Shown here: positions 8,001 through 16,821 of the stretch, piece by piece
Numbering within the stretch: position 1 is the first letter of the stretch
How the letters are laid out: each line of letters opens with the position of its first letter
NCBI RefSeq assembly: GCF_001598255.1
Contig: NZ_BCYP01000021.1
Span: 1 to 64,000 of the forward strand
Direction of reading: 5' to 3'
Source: Mitsuaria chitosanitabida ATCC BAA-476 = NBRC 102408
GTDB lineage: Bacteria; Pseudomonadota; Gammaproteobacteria; Burkholderiales; Burkholderiaceae_C
DNA: 64,000 nt
The notes under the pieces: generated by a model
The model's input: the letters and a program-made list of their open reading frames with translations, nothing else
What the model was told of the DNA's origin: nothing
The model's database searches: none
Program-made: the position numbers and the translations under genes

Positions 8001-9563
8001 TCAATGGACTTGCCGCTCGTGCCCGGCCCAGTAGGGCTGCCGGACGTCCTTGCGGGCGATCTTGCCGTTGGCGTTCCTGGGCAGCGCGGCGACGAGCTCG
8101 ACGCTGCGCGGGGACTTGTAGTCGGCGAGGTGACGGCGGCAATGCGCGATCAGCTCGTCGGCATCGACGTCGGCGCCGGCGCGCGGCACGACGACGGCCT
8201 TCACCGCCTCGCCCCAGCGCGCGTCGGGCACGCCGATCACGCAGGCCTCGTAGACCGCCGGGTGGCGATAGAGCACCGCTTCGACTTCCGTCGGATAGAC
8301 GTTGAAGCCACCCGACACCACCATGTCCTTCTTGCGGTCCACGATGTAGAGGAAGCCCTGCTCATCGCGGCGCGCGAGATCGCCGGTGAGCAGCCAGCCG
8401 TCGACGAGCGCCTCGGCGCTGAGCTCGGGCTCGCGCCAGTAGCCGCTGAAGACGTCCTCGCCGCGGATGACGATCTCGCCGATCTCGCCGACCGGGACCT
8501 CGCGGCCCTGCTCGTCGACGATGCGGACCTCGGTCTCGCCATAGGGGCGGCCGCAGGAGGCGAGTCGATGCGGCGCGCTCGCGAGCGCCTCGGCGTGATC
8601 GCGGGTCGAGAGCGAGGCGACGGCGGAGGTGGACTCGCTCAACCCGTAGCCCTGGGCGAGCACCGGTCCGATGCGACGCCAGGCCTCCTCGACGCGCGCC
8701 GGCGCCATGGGTGCCGCGCCGTAGCTGAGCTGGCGCAGGCTCGACAGGTCGGCCTGCGCGAGGAAGGGCTCCTCCAGCAGCGCATGGATCATGGCCGGGA
8801 CCATGAAGGCATGGGTGATGCGGTGCTCGCCGATGGCCTCGAGGAAGGCCCGGGGATGGAAGCGGTCGAACAGGTGCAGCGTCGCGCCGGCGTAGAGGAA
8901 GGGCTGCATCAGCATGCCGCTCGCGTGCGTGATCGGGCCGACCAGCGCGATGCGGTCGCCGGGACGGGGCGCGCCCTCGTTGCGGAAGAGCACCTTGCGA
9001 ATGCATGCGCGGCGATTGCCGAAGCTCTGCATGGCGGCCTTGATCTTGCCGGTCGAACCCGAGGAGTAGTGCAGCACCGCCAGGTCGTCCTCGGAGACTG
9101 GCACATGCACCGGGGCATCGGGGGCGGCGGCGATCAAGGTCTCGGCGTCCAGGTGGCCCTCGGCGGGGCCGGCCAGGCTGATGAAGTGGCGCACGGAGCC
9201 GAAGCCCGGCGATCGCGGCCCGCGATGCGCGAAGCCCTCGCCGGCGAGAAAGACCAGTGGCTCGGCGCTCTCGACGACGTCGCGGGCCTCGTCCTCGGTG
9301 AAGCGGGCGTTGAGGGCGACCTTCACCAGCCCGGCCTTGAACAGCGCGGTCTCCAGCACCACCAGCGCGATAGCGTTGCGCGATTGCACGGCGACGCGGT
9401 CGCCCTTCGTCAGGCCGAGTCCGATCAGCGCGGCGGCGAGCCGGTCGCTGCGAGCGTCGAGATCGCGGAAGCTCACGCTGTCGTTGCCGCACACGACGGC
9501 TGGACGCTCGCCCCAGAAGCGCGCGCCGTTCCGGATGTGCCTGCAGATGTCCCACGTGGTCAT
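8001..9563 (-). CDS. AMP-binding acyl-CoA synthetase (class I adenylate-forming)
   Basis: This 520-residue enzyme activates a carboxylic acid to its CoA thioester via an acyl-adenylate. All adenylation motifs are present in order: the phosphate loop YSSGSTGKIKA, GYGLSES, the hinge segment LTGDLARRDEQGFLYIVDRKKD, GGFNVYPTEVE and the catalytic-lysine region NANGKIARKD close to the C-terminus. Substrate is not predictable; fatty, aryl or dicarboxylic acids are possible. The frame is open upstream to 9683, but the ATG at 9563 matches the family N-terminus (TTWDICRHIRNGARFWGERPAVV). It is the first gene of the leftward operon and is probably controlled by the divergent LysR gene at 9830. Confidence 0.88.
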   Translation of the reverse strand: MTTWDICRHIRNGARFWGERPAVVCGNDSVSFRDLDARSDRLAAALIGLGLTKGDRVAVQSRNAIALVVLETALFKAGLVKVALNARFTEDEARDVVESAEPLVFLAGEGFAHRGPRSPGFGSVRHFISLAGPAEGHLDAETLIAAAPDAPVHVPVSEDDLAVLHYSSGSTGKIKAAMQSFGNRRACIRKVLFRNEGAPRPGDRIALVGPITHASGMLMQPFLYAGATLHLFDRFHPRAFLEAIGEHRITHAFMVPAMIHALLEEPFLAQADLSSLRQLSYGAAPMAPARVEEAWRRIGPVLAQGYGLSESTSAVASLSTRDHAEALASAPHRLASCGRPYGETEVRIVDEQGREVPVGEIGEIVIRGEDVFSGYWREPELSAEALVDGWLLTGDLARRDEQGFLYIVDRKKDMVVSGGFNVYPTEVEAVLYRHPAVYEACVIGVPDARWGEAVKAVVVPRAGADVDADELIAHCRRHLADYKSPRSVELVAALPRNANGKIARKDVRQPYWAGHERQVH

Positions 9564-9672
9564 GGGTTGTCTCCGTTGTTGTGACTGCAAGTGAGGAGCA
9601 GTCTGGAACCTGAGAGACATTCCCGCAACGCACGATCTGGCACATTCTGATGAAAACAAGTCATCGAGCCCG

Positions 9673-9807
9673 AAGACCCTCACCCCAGCCCTCTCCCGCC
9701 AGCGGGAGAGGGGGCCGGACGACCGAGCGCCGTGGTTGATCAGCCCCTGCGCTCGGTGGATGCAACTCCCTCTCCCGCTGGCGGGAGAGGGTGGGGGTGA
9801 GGGTCTT
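9673..9807. repeat. paired palindromic repeats in inverted orientation (REP/BIME-like element)
   Basis: Two copies of a 40-base repeat face each other. Copy 1 (9673-9712) reads AAGACCCTCACCCCAG followed by the hairpin CCCTCTCCCGC/GCGGGAGAGGG (arms 9689-9699 and 9702-9712). Copy 2 (9768-9807) is the reverse complement, with hairpin arms 9768-9778 and 9781-9791. Between them a further inverted pair CCGAGCGC/GCGCTCGG (9723-9730, 9749-9756) extends the cruciform. The element fills the regulatory space between the acyl-CoA ligase operon and its LysR gene. Two more copies are at 27568 and 28624. Confidence 0.9.
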
Positions 9808-9829
9808 CGAGCTCGACGAAGGAAGACAA

Positions 9830-10750
9830 ATGAACCTGAACGACATCGACTACCTCGTCGCCGTGGCCGAGCACCGACACGTGGGCCGTGCGGCGGAGGC
9901 GCTGGGGCTGACGCAATCGGCGCTCACGCGGGCGTTGGCGCGGCTGGAGGCGCTGGCGGGACTCCCGCTGTTCGAGCGCCACCCCAAGGGCGTGATGCCG
10001 ACCGAGGCGGGCCTGGCCTTCCTGCGTCGCGCGCGACGCATCCAGCTCGAGTACGACGACACGCTCAGCGAGCTGCACCAGATGAAGACGGGCGAGCTCG
10101 GCATCCTGCGCATCGGCTACAGCCCCTCGGTGGACGTGGAGCGGCTGATGCAAGTGGTGCGGCGGCTGCTCATGGAGCGGCCCGCCGCGCGCATCCACCT
10201 GAGCGAGCGCCTGATGCATTACCTGATGGCGGACCTCGACGCGGGCGAGGTGGACGCCGTCGTCGCGCCGCTGCCGCATCCGATGCCGGACCCGCTGGAG
10301 GCCCTGCGCCTGAGCGACGACGAGCTGCAGGTGATGGCCGACACCGCCCACCCCCTGCGGCGTCGCAAGTCGCTGGACATCGCGGCCATCGCCGCCGAGC
10401 CCTGGCTGCTGCCGCCGCCGGACACGCGGCTGCGGCGCGAGCTGGAGCGCCTGGTGCAGCAGTCCGGCCTGCCACCGCTGACGGTGCGCATCGAGGCGGC
10501 GGCCACCAACCTCAACACGATGCGGCTGCTGTGCGGCACGCCGCTGCTCACGCTGAGCAGCAGCTGGTCACTGCCGCCGCTGGCCGCCATCGGCCTGAAG
10601 CCCTTGCCCATCGCGCTACCCGCGCTGCGCCGCAAGATCGGCTGGATCACGCGCAGGCACGGACACCGCTCGCCGTTGCTGGAGCGGATGCAGCAGCTGC
10701 TCGTCGAGGAGTTCGGCCTGCGCGGCGCCGCCAAGCGCCGCGTCGTCTGA
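9830..10750 (+). CDS. LysR-family transcriptional regulator
   Basis: This 306-residue protein has an N-terminal winged helix-turn-helix (NLNDIDYLVAVAEHRHVGRAAEALGLTQSALTRALARLE) and a C-terminal periplasmic-binding-like inducer domain. The ATG at 9830 is chosen because GGAAG precedes it by 4-9 bases and the HTH starts immediately; a longer reading begins inside the palindromic repeat and is unlikely. It is divergent from the acyl-CoA ligase, dehydrogenase, MFS and alkylsulfatase operon, the usual arrangement for a LysR activator and its target. Inducer unknown. Confidence 0.87.
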   Translation: MNLNDIDYLVAVAEHRHVGRAAEALGLTQSALTRALARLEALAGLPLFERHPKGVMPTEAGLAFLRRARRIQLEYDDTLSELHQMKTGELGILRIGYSPSVDVERLMQVVRRLLMERPAARIHLSERLMHYLMADLDAGEVDAVVAPLPHPMPDPLEALRLSDDELQVMADTAHPLRRRKSLDIAAIAAEPWLLPPPDTRLRRELERLVQQSGLPPLTVRIEAAATNLNTMRLLCGTPLLTLSSSWSLPPLAAIGLKPLPIALPALRRKIGWITRRHGHRSPLLERMQQLLVEEFGLRGAAKRRVV

Positions 10751-10811
10751 CCCGCGCATCAGGAGGAGCGCCACGCGCCGCCCGACCGCGCGGCGCGATC
10801 CCGGACCCCGG

Positions 10812-11222
10812 TCAGGCCGAAGCCTGCGCGTCCAGTTCCTTGAAGACCTCGGTCGCGGTGCGGAACGCATCGACCGCGGCCGGAACGCCGCAGTAGATCG
10901 CCGTCTGCAGGAAGACTTCCTTGATCTCGTCGCGCGTCACGCCGTTGTTGAGCGCCCCGCGGAGGTGGATCTTCAGCTCATGCGGCCGGTTCAGCGCCGT
11001 CAGCATCGCCAGGTTCAGCAGCGAGCGCGAGCGCCGATCCAGTCCCGGACGATTCCAGACATCTCCCCAGCAGTACTGCGTCACCAGCTCCTGCATCTCG
11101 ATGTTGAAGTCGGTGGCGTTGTGGATCGACGCGTCGACATAGGCATCGCCGAGCACTTCGCGCCGCGTGGCGAGACCTTCCTCGAACAAGGCCGGATTTT
11201 TCGGGGCGTAGGGACGGGTCAT
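10812..11222 (-). CDS. carboxymuconolactone decarboxylase family protein
   Basis: This 136-residue protein has the size and core sequence of PcaC-type 4-carboxymuconolactone decarboxylases (NRPHELKIHLRGALNNGVTRDEIKEVFLQTAIYCGVPAAVDAF), the enzyme of the protocatechuate branch of aromatic breakdown. The CxxC pair of the AhpD peroxidase subgroup is absent; His in NRPHELKIH is kept. No other beta-ketoadipate gene is nearby, so a different lactone or a non-catabolic role is possible. It lies 184 bases downstream of the leftward LysR gene and has the same orientation. Confidence 0.82.
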   Translation of the reverse strand: MTRPYAPKNPALFEEGLATRREVLGDAYVDASIHNATDFNIEMQELVTQYCWGDVWNRPGLDRRSRSLLNLAMLTALNRPHELKIHLRGALNNGVTRDEIKEVFLQTAIYCGVPAAVDAFRTATEVFKELDAQASA

Positions 11223-11406
11223 CAGAAGCTCCTGGGCATCGCATCACTGGGAAGGCCTGGTCGCCGAGGCGGCTCTTGCCGCGACCAGGCCGGACGGCGG
11301 AGCGTAGCCCGACTTGGCGTCGTCCAATCCTCCGCTTGCGGCGAACCTGCTTGGGGTGGCCCGGCGACCGATGGCGAGGGGCGGCCGCGCTCGTCACCGT
11401 ACGACG

Positions 11407-12363
11407 TCAGCCCTTGCGATGCGGGGCCGCGCTGGCCGCTTCCCAGAAGGCCTCGGCCGCCGCGCCCATCGGGTTGCGATCGCGGTACAGGCGGATCTCC
11501 AGGTCGAGGTGCCAGTCGGCGTCAGCCGCCAGCACCAGGCGACCCGCGGCCAGGTCCTCGCCGACCAGGATCCCCGGCAGCCACGCCAGGCCGCGCCCGT
11601 CCAGCGCCATCGTGCGCAGCACCGAGGCCAGATGCGCCGTCAGCACCGGCCGCACGCTGAGCCGCTCCAGCGCCGGACCCTTCACGTCGCGCAGGATGCG
11701 GCCAAGCCCCGACTCGGAGCTGTAGGCGAGCAACTGCACCGACGCGCTCTTGTCCGCCGCCTTGCCGCCGCCCCTGCCCGCGGCCTTGGCGGCCAGCAGC
11801 GGATGCGTGGGCGTGCCGTCCGCGGATGGCGCGCAGACCGGCAGCAACTGGTCGTGGCCGACGACGACGCATGGCAGCCCGGCCTCGTCCAGCGGCCCGG
11901 CGACCTGCGCGTGCCCATGCGCAAGCACGAATTGCACCTGCCGCTGCTGCAGCAGCGCCTCGCACTTCTGCTGCGTGTCGGAGACCAGGTTCACCGGGCC
12001 GACGCTGGTGCGGGTCTCGAGCGCGCGCAGCCAGCTCGGCATGAAGGAGAAGGACAGCGCATGCGTGGCCGCGAAGCGCAGCGTCTGCGAGCTGGCCTCG
12101 GCGATGGCGCGGGCCTCGCCGGGGAGGCGGGCGACGTGGGCCTGCAGCGCCTGCGCCGACTTGCGGAACCACAGCCCTGCGTCGGTCAGCCGCGCCGGCT
12201 GGGAGCTGCGGTCGAAGAGCTCGACACCCAGCCAATCCTCCAGCGCGCGGATGCGGCGGCTGAAGGCGGGCTGCGTCATGTGGCGCTCCTCGGCGGCGCG
12301 CGAGAAGTTGCCGGTCTCGGCCAGCACCATGAAATCGTCGATCCAGCTGAGGTTCAGGGTCAT
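11407..12363 (-). CDS. LysR-family regulator divergent from tartrate dehydratase
   Basis: This 318-residue protein has the LysR HTH at residues 7-55 (WIDDFMVLAETGNFSRAAEERHMTQPAFSRRIRALEDWLG) and a substrate-binding domain. A low-complexity Gly/Lys insertion (AAGRGGGKAADKSAS) interrupts the effector domain at about residue 205, which is unusual. It is divergent from the D-tartrate dehydratase gene with a 160-base shared control region, suggesting that it regulates tartrate use. It could also read into the decarboxylase-family gene downstream. Confidence 0.85.
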   Translation of the reverse strand: MTLNLSWIDDFMVLAETGNFSRAAEERHMTQPAFSRRIRALEDWLGVELFDRSSQPARLTDAGLWFRKSAQALQAHVARLPGEARAIAEASSQTLRFAATHALSFSFMPSWLRALETRTSVGPVNLVSDTQQKCEALLQQRQVQFVLAHGHAQVAGPLDEAGLPCVVVGHDQLLPVCAPSADGTPTHPLLAAKAAGRGGGKAADKSASVQLLAYSSESGLGRILRDVKGPALERLSVRPVLTAHLASVLRTMALDGRGLAWLPGILVGEDLAAGRLVLAADADWHLDLEIRLYRDRNPMGAAAEAFWEAASAAPHRKG

Positions 12364-12523
12364 CGGGGCAGGGTCCGGAGCAGGTGAGCGGCAGAGGCGG
12401 CGAGGGCGGCCCAGGCGGCCGGTGCCTTCAAAGCATCAAAGGCTAAGAAAACTGAATTGGTCAGGTCAGGGGGCGTGGCGGGATCATGCGGCCCATTCGA
12501 AGCCAACCCGAAGTGGAGTCCCC

Positions 12524-13687
12524 GTGAAGATCGTCGAGATCCGTGAGCAGACGCTGCCGATCAGCAGCCCCATCCGCAATGCCTACATCGACTTTAGCAA
12601 GATGACCCTGAGCCTCGTGGCGGTCATCACCGACGTGATGCGCGACGGCAAGCCGGTGGTGGGCTACGGCTTCAACTCCAACGGCCGCTACGGGCAGGGC
12701 ACGCTGATGCGCGAGCGCTTCATCCCGCGCATCCTCGAGGCCGACCCGGAATCGCTGCTCGACAGCCGCGGCATCCTCGACGCCCACAAGGTCTGGGACG
12801 CGATGTTCAGGAACGAGAAGCCCGGCGGTCACGGCGAGCGCTCGGTGGCGATCGGCACGATCGACATGGCCGTGTGGGATGCGGTGGCGAAGATCGAGGG
12901 CAAGCCCCTGTTCCAGCTGCTGGCCGAGCGCTACGGCAACGGCACGCCTGACCGCAAGGTCTTCGTCTACGCGGCAGGCGGCTACTACTACCCGGGGCAG
13001 GACCACGGCAAGCTCAAGGACGAGATGCGCAGCTACATCGACCGGGGCTACTCGGTGGTGAAGAAGAAGATCGGCGGCGCGTCGCTGGACGAGGACCTGC
13101 GCCGCATCGATGCCATCCTGAGCGTGCTGGGCGACGGCCAGAAGCTGTGCGTGGATGCCAACGGCCGCTTCGATCTGGACACGGCGATCGCGTACGCGAA
13201 GGCGCTGTCGCAGTACGACCTGTTCTGGTACGAGGAGGCCGGCGATCCGCTGGACTTCGAGCTGCAGGCGACGCTGCGCAACTACTACGCCAACCCGATG
13301 GCGACGGGCGAGAACCTGTTCTCGATGCAGGACGCGCGCAACCTGATCCGCCACGGCGGGATGCGGCCGGACCGGGACTGGCTGCAGTTCGACTGCGCGC
13401 TGAGCTACGGCCTGGTGGAGTACCTGCGCACGCTGGACATGCTGAAGGAACACGGCTGGTCGGCGAGCCGCTGCATCCCGCACGGCGGTCACCAGATGTC
13501 GCTGAACATCGCCGCGGGCCTGGGCCTGGGCGGCAACGAGTCCTACCCCGACCTGTTCCAGCCCTTCGGCGGCTTCCCGGACGGGGTGAAAGTGGAGAAC
13601 TCCTACGTCACGCTGCCCGATCTCCCGGGCATCGGCTTCGAGGGGAAGGCGGATCTGTATGCGGTGATGAAGCAGTTGTCGGACTGA
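12524..13687 (+). CDS. tarD: D(-)-tartrate dehydratase (enolase superfamily)
   Basis: This 387-residue cytosolic Mg-enzyme converts D(-)-tartrate to oxaloacetate. The sequence follows the Bradyrhizobium TarD pattern closely, from IREQTLPISSPIRNAYIDF onwards. Catalytic and metal residues are all present: the KxK pair Lys180/Lys182, Mg ligands Asp211, Glu237 and Glu263, and the general acid/base His320 in CIPHGGHQMS. Start is a GTG at 12524 preceded by a GGAG box; this matches the homologue's N-terminus, whereas the longer frame runs into the divergent LysR gene. No tartrate permease is adjacent. Confidence 0.93.
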   Translation: MKIVEIREQTLPISSPIRNAYIDFSKMTLSLVAVITDVMRDGKPVVGYGFNSNGRYGQGTLMRERFIPRILEADPESLLDSRGILDAHKVWDAMFRNEKPGGHGERSVAIGTIDMAVWDAVAKIEGKPLFQLLAERYGNGTPDRKVFVYAAGGYYYPGQDHGKLKDEMRSYIDRGYSVVKKKIGGASLDEDLRRIDAILSVLGDGQKLCVDANGRFDLDTAIAYAKALSQYDLFWYEEAGDPLDFELQATLRNYYANPMATGENLFSMQDARNLIRHGGMRPDRDWLQFDCALSYGLVEYLRTLDMLKEHGWSASRCIPHGGHQMSLNIAAGLGLGGNESYPDLFQPFGGFPDGVKVENSYVTLPDLPGIGFEGKADLYAVMKQLSD

Positions 13688-14316
13688 TGACAGAGGGTCG
13701 CTTTGCTTCCCTTCACGGCATCTGCGCCAACGGGACAGGGCGGCTACCGAGTACCGATACTGGGTACAGAAGTATCGCGCAGGATTGTCTAGCTGATGTA
13801 CCGCAGAAAATGCGGTGGTCAAGAAGTTCAGAGTGATTTCAACCGCATGAGCAGTAGAGCCCATTGCCTCGCATGAATAGGACGCTTTTGTCACAATAAT
13901 GCTAGATTGCGGAAACGCGCTATGCCAATGTATGCGCCGGTCACGGCCGCCCAGAATCGCGCTCTATCAAATTTCATTCAGTGCTAGATCGTCAGCGTCG
14001 TCACTCTCCACAACGGCCTCGCTCATTCAAGACTAGCTCTGCCAGCGTCGCCAGAGCGCTAGCCCGCCGAGTACTGCTTGCTAGACAGGTAGCCTTCTAG
14101 CGACAGCCCGACGCGAATGCCGCGCCAGCAAGCATTCAATCTCACCGGCCTGCACCAGACAACGACGGACATCGCCGAAGATCCCGTACGGCCCGAAGTG
14201 CTGCTTCTACGAGCTAGTGCAGACGATTGGTCATGTCGTTGAAAAATGCACGACGGATTTCCTTTGCCGCTGGTAACGTCGGACTCTCAAGATCGAAAGA
14301 TGCTCTGGGAGGAGTA
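13688..14316. other. 629-base non-coding leader of the defence island, CTAG-rich
   Basis: I find no convincing gene, RNA gene or mobile-element remnant here. Base composition falls to about 52-55 % GC against about 70 % on the left. Eight CTAG tetramers (13789, 13902, 13984, 14033, 14059, 14081, 14097, 14214) occur in about 430 bases, which is striking for this kind of genome. A small inverted repeat GCTCTG/CAGAGC lies at 14036-14041 and 14052-14057. The last bases carry the ribosome site of the SIR2-STAND gene (GGAGG at 14308-14312). The left edge of the foreign segment probably lies just after the tarD stop. Confidence 0.6.
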
Positions 14317-16740
14317 ATGGACATTAACGAGGCGATTCGACACGCGATTGACGGCAATGCTGTCCTATTTGCCGGTTCCGGGTTCTCATTTGGCTCGGTA
14401 GGGTTGGGTGGGGATTCGCCTCTTTCCGGAAGAGGGCTGGCAAGAAAGCTATACGCTGATGTCGGAGTTGACGCCGAGGATTCCGATCTCTCGATCGCTT
14501 CCCAACTCTATGTGGAACGCTTCGGAGAAGCCCAGTTGACGAGGCTGTGCCGCGAAATGTTCACGATCAAGTCTTCAGGCGCGCATCATCGCGAGATTGT
14601 TGACTTGCCTTGGCAGAGAATATATACGACCAACTACGACGATCTCATTGAACGCTCAGGAATCGACGTAGGCCGTGCCATTACGCCGATTACCCCGTCT
14701 GATTCTCCTGAGCGATATCTATCAACTGGGCGCGTCTGCCTACACATCAATGGCTTTATTAGTCGCCTAGGGGTTGGCGATCTTTCTAGTAATTTCAAAT
14801 TAACCTTCGAGAGCTATCTCCATGATGCCTTAGAAGGAACACCATGGCAGTCTGTCTTACGGCAAGATCTTCGACTGGCTCGGGCAATAATATTTATTGG
14901 ATACTCAATGTACGATTTGGATTTAGCCCGAATCGCACATGGCGAAGATATCAAAGGGAAGGCGATCTTCATCCTTTCCCCAGACCTGAAAGCAAACAGC
15001 CCAGACGCCCTGCGACTGCCTTTTTTCGGAAGCACCCATAAAATAGGTGCGATCGATTTCTCGAAAATGGTTCGGCACGAAAAAACCATTTATTCAAGAC
15101 CAGAGATCACATTTGAACCAGTCGCTTTGGAGAAGATATCTGCAAAGCTCTCCCTAACTCCGCCAACGAACTCCGATGTCGAGAAACTATTTCTTTATGG
15201 TGATGTAAAAAATGAGCTTCTTGGCAGCCACTCTGCGAATTCGGCGACCAGGTATTATTTGCTTGATAGGCCTGCCACATCTTTAGCAACCCAAACTATC
15301 GAAGCGGGTCGCGATGTAGTACTTACTTCAGAATTAGGCAACGGAAAGACGATTGCTCTTGAGCAGATCAGCTACAAGCTCGCCGCTCTTGGTTGGCAGG
15401 TCCTGCGATTACGAGAAGATTCCAAAGCAGTCCGAAAGGAATTATCCCAAATCGTATCCTCGGACGTCCCCACGGTACTGGTTATTGATGGGTACATTCC
15501 ATTTCTGGATGCAATAGACTTCGTTTCAATTCGGCGTGTCGGAAAGAAGATTGTCTTCCTGTTAAGTTCCCGGTCGCACGTGCACGACGTGTATCTAGAG
15601 CGCCTGGAAAACGCCTTGCGAGTTCAGGAGGTCGATGAGTTCGATCTCAATCTTCTCGAGCGAGAAGATGCGCGCTCGCTGGTCTCTATGATCGACACAT
15701 ATGGACTGTGGACGGAGTTCTCAAACCTATCTGACTCCGACCGCATGAAGCTTGTGCTTAGCGACTGCGGCGGTCAATTCCATCAGATTCTGCTCAAGCT
15801 CTATTCTTCCCCACAAATCGCGGGAAAAGTAAAGGCTCTGTTCGATGAAATAAAGCCCCACGTAAAGCAAATAGCCACCGCCGTATTCATAATAAAAGCG
15901 ACTGATACTCCATTGCAAAAACATGTAGTTGACGACTTACTAGAGGGCAGTCCTCTAGTAAGGATGTCAAATACAGAGCGGGAATCCGTTCGATTTCTCT
16001 GGTCGGACAGCGGGGGGGTTTTCAAACTACGCTCATCTGTCTTAGCGGAATTCTACTTAACATCCCAAAGCAATGCCTCGGAAGTGGTGGCCGTGCTTTC
16101 CAGCATGTTTAAGCGAGCCCAAATTCTTGGCGGCCGGACTTATGAGTACTTCATGAGAAGTGCGATGACGTATTCGGCACTTCAAAAGATGCTCCCGAAG
16201 AATGGCCTCAGAGCTGCAGTCGTCAACTTCTATGAAGACATCCAAAATACGGCGTTTGCAAAGAAGAATCCCCATTATTGGCTTCAGTATGCAATCGCGC
16301 GCCTCGCAGTGGAGGACGATGATTTCGATCGCATCGGCGGATACTTTAAAGCGGCATATGCATTTGCAAAGCTGCTCCCAGCCTATGATACATATCAAAT
16401 TGACAACCACTTTGCGCGCTTTCAATTAATGTCTGCGTGTCGCTCTCAAGATCCGGGGCACGCATTCGACCTATATATTGAAGCAAAGGCCATTCTTCTT
16501 CGGCAGACGCTGCGAGAGCAAAAGCACCAACCTTATCGCGCTGCAGCGGCGGTCGCTGACTTTGCGAGGGCTCACGGCAAGAGTCTCGATGAAAGGCAGA
16601 TTCAGGACGTACGGCGCTTCTGCGAGAAGGTTATCGAACGAATCTCCGGTTTGAAGCCTCAAGTCGGCAATCATCGCCATGTTGTACGCTGCAGAAACGA
16701 ACTATCGTCCATTAGGACTTGGCTAGACTCTCCCGACTAA
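14317..16740 (+). CDS. SIR2-STAND protein, putative Avs5-type antiphage defence
   Basis: This 807-residue cytosolic protein combines two modules. Residues 1-270 form a SIR2-like NADase domain: NAD-loop FAGSGFS (18-24), TTNYDD (104-109), candidate catalytic His143 in HING, and GYSMYDLD (195-202). Residues about 320-520 form a STAND-type NTPase with a divergent P-loop SELGNGKT (338-345) and Walker B VLVIDGY (387-393). The remaining about 290 residues are helical, TPR-like, and probably sense the trigger. Proteins of this plan (Avs5, DSR-like) destroy NAD when they recognise a phage component, stopping growth of the infected cell. The ATG at 14317 has GGAGG 4 bases upstream; an earlier in-frame start at 14227 is possible. 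GC near 48 %, no partner gene, and flanking by core genes indicate acquisition by transfer. Confidence 0.86.
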   Translation: MDINEAIRHAIDGNAVLFAGSGFSFGSVGLGGDSPLSGRGLARKLYADVGVDAEDSDLSIASQLYVERFGEAQLTRLCREMFTIKSSGAHHREIVDLPWQRIYTTNYDDLIERSGIDVGRAITPITPSDSPERYLSTGRVCLHINGFISRLGVGDLSSNFKLTFESYLHDALEGTPWQSVLRQDLRLARAIIFIGYSMYDLDLARIAHGEDIKGKAIFILSPDLKANSPDALRLPFFGSTHKIGAIDFSKMVRHEKTIYSRPEITFEPVALEKISAKLSLTPPTNSDVEKLFLYGDVKNELLGSHSANSATRYYLLDRPATSLATQTIEAGRDVVLTSELGNGKTIALEQISYKLAALGWQVLRLREDSKAVRKELSQIVSSDVPTVLVIDGYIPFLDAIDFVSIRRVGKKIVFLLSSRSHVHDVYLERLENALRVQEVDEFDLNLLEREDARSLVSMIDTYGLWTEFSNLSDSDRMKLVLSDCGGQFHQILLKLYSSPQIAGKVKALFDEIKPHVKQIATAVFIIKATDTPLQKHVVDDLLEGSPLVRMSNTERESVRFLWSDSGGVFKLRSSVLAEFYLTSQSNASEVVAVLSSMFKRAQILGGRTYEYFMRSAMTYSALQKMLPKNGLRAAVVNFYEDIQNTAFAKKNPHYWLQYAIARLAVEDDDFDRIGGYFKAAYAFAKLLPAYDTYQIDNHFARFQLMSACRSQDPGHAFDLYIEAKAILLRQTLREQKHQPYRAAAAVADFARAHGKSLDERQIQDVRRFCEKVIERISGLKPQVGNHRHVVRCRNELSSIRTWLDSPD

Positions 16741-16821
16741 AGGGATATATATTTTTAGTTAGGCATGCGCTAGCGTGGCATAACGTACCTTAGCCATACG
16801 GTAATCTTGTTGCGCGCGCGA

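Noticed and set aside
9736..10896. Rightward frame of 386 residues across the LysR gene
   Set aside because: It is a shifted frame of the LysR gene starting inside the palindromic repeat, without a domain.
13861..14226. Possible transposase remnant in the leader
   Set aside because: Partial translations of both strands gave only short unrelated peptides and no terminal inverted repeats.
14227..14316. Earlier start for the SIR2-STAND protein (30 more residues)
   Set aside because: It lacks a ribosome site; the ATG at 14317 has GGAGG and begins at the SIR2 fold. Kept only as an alternative.
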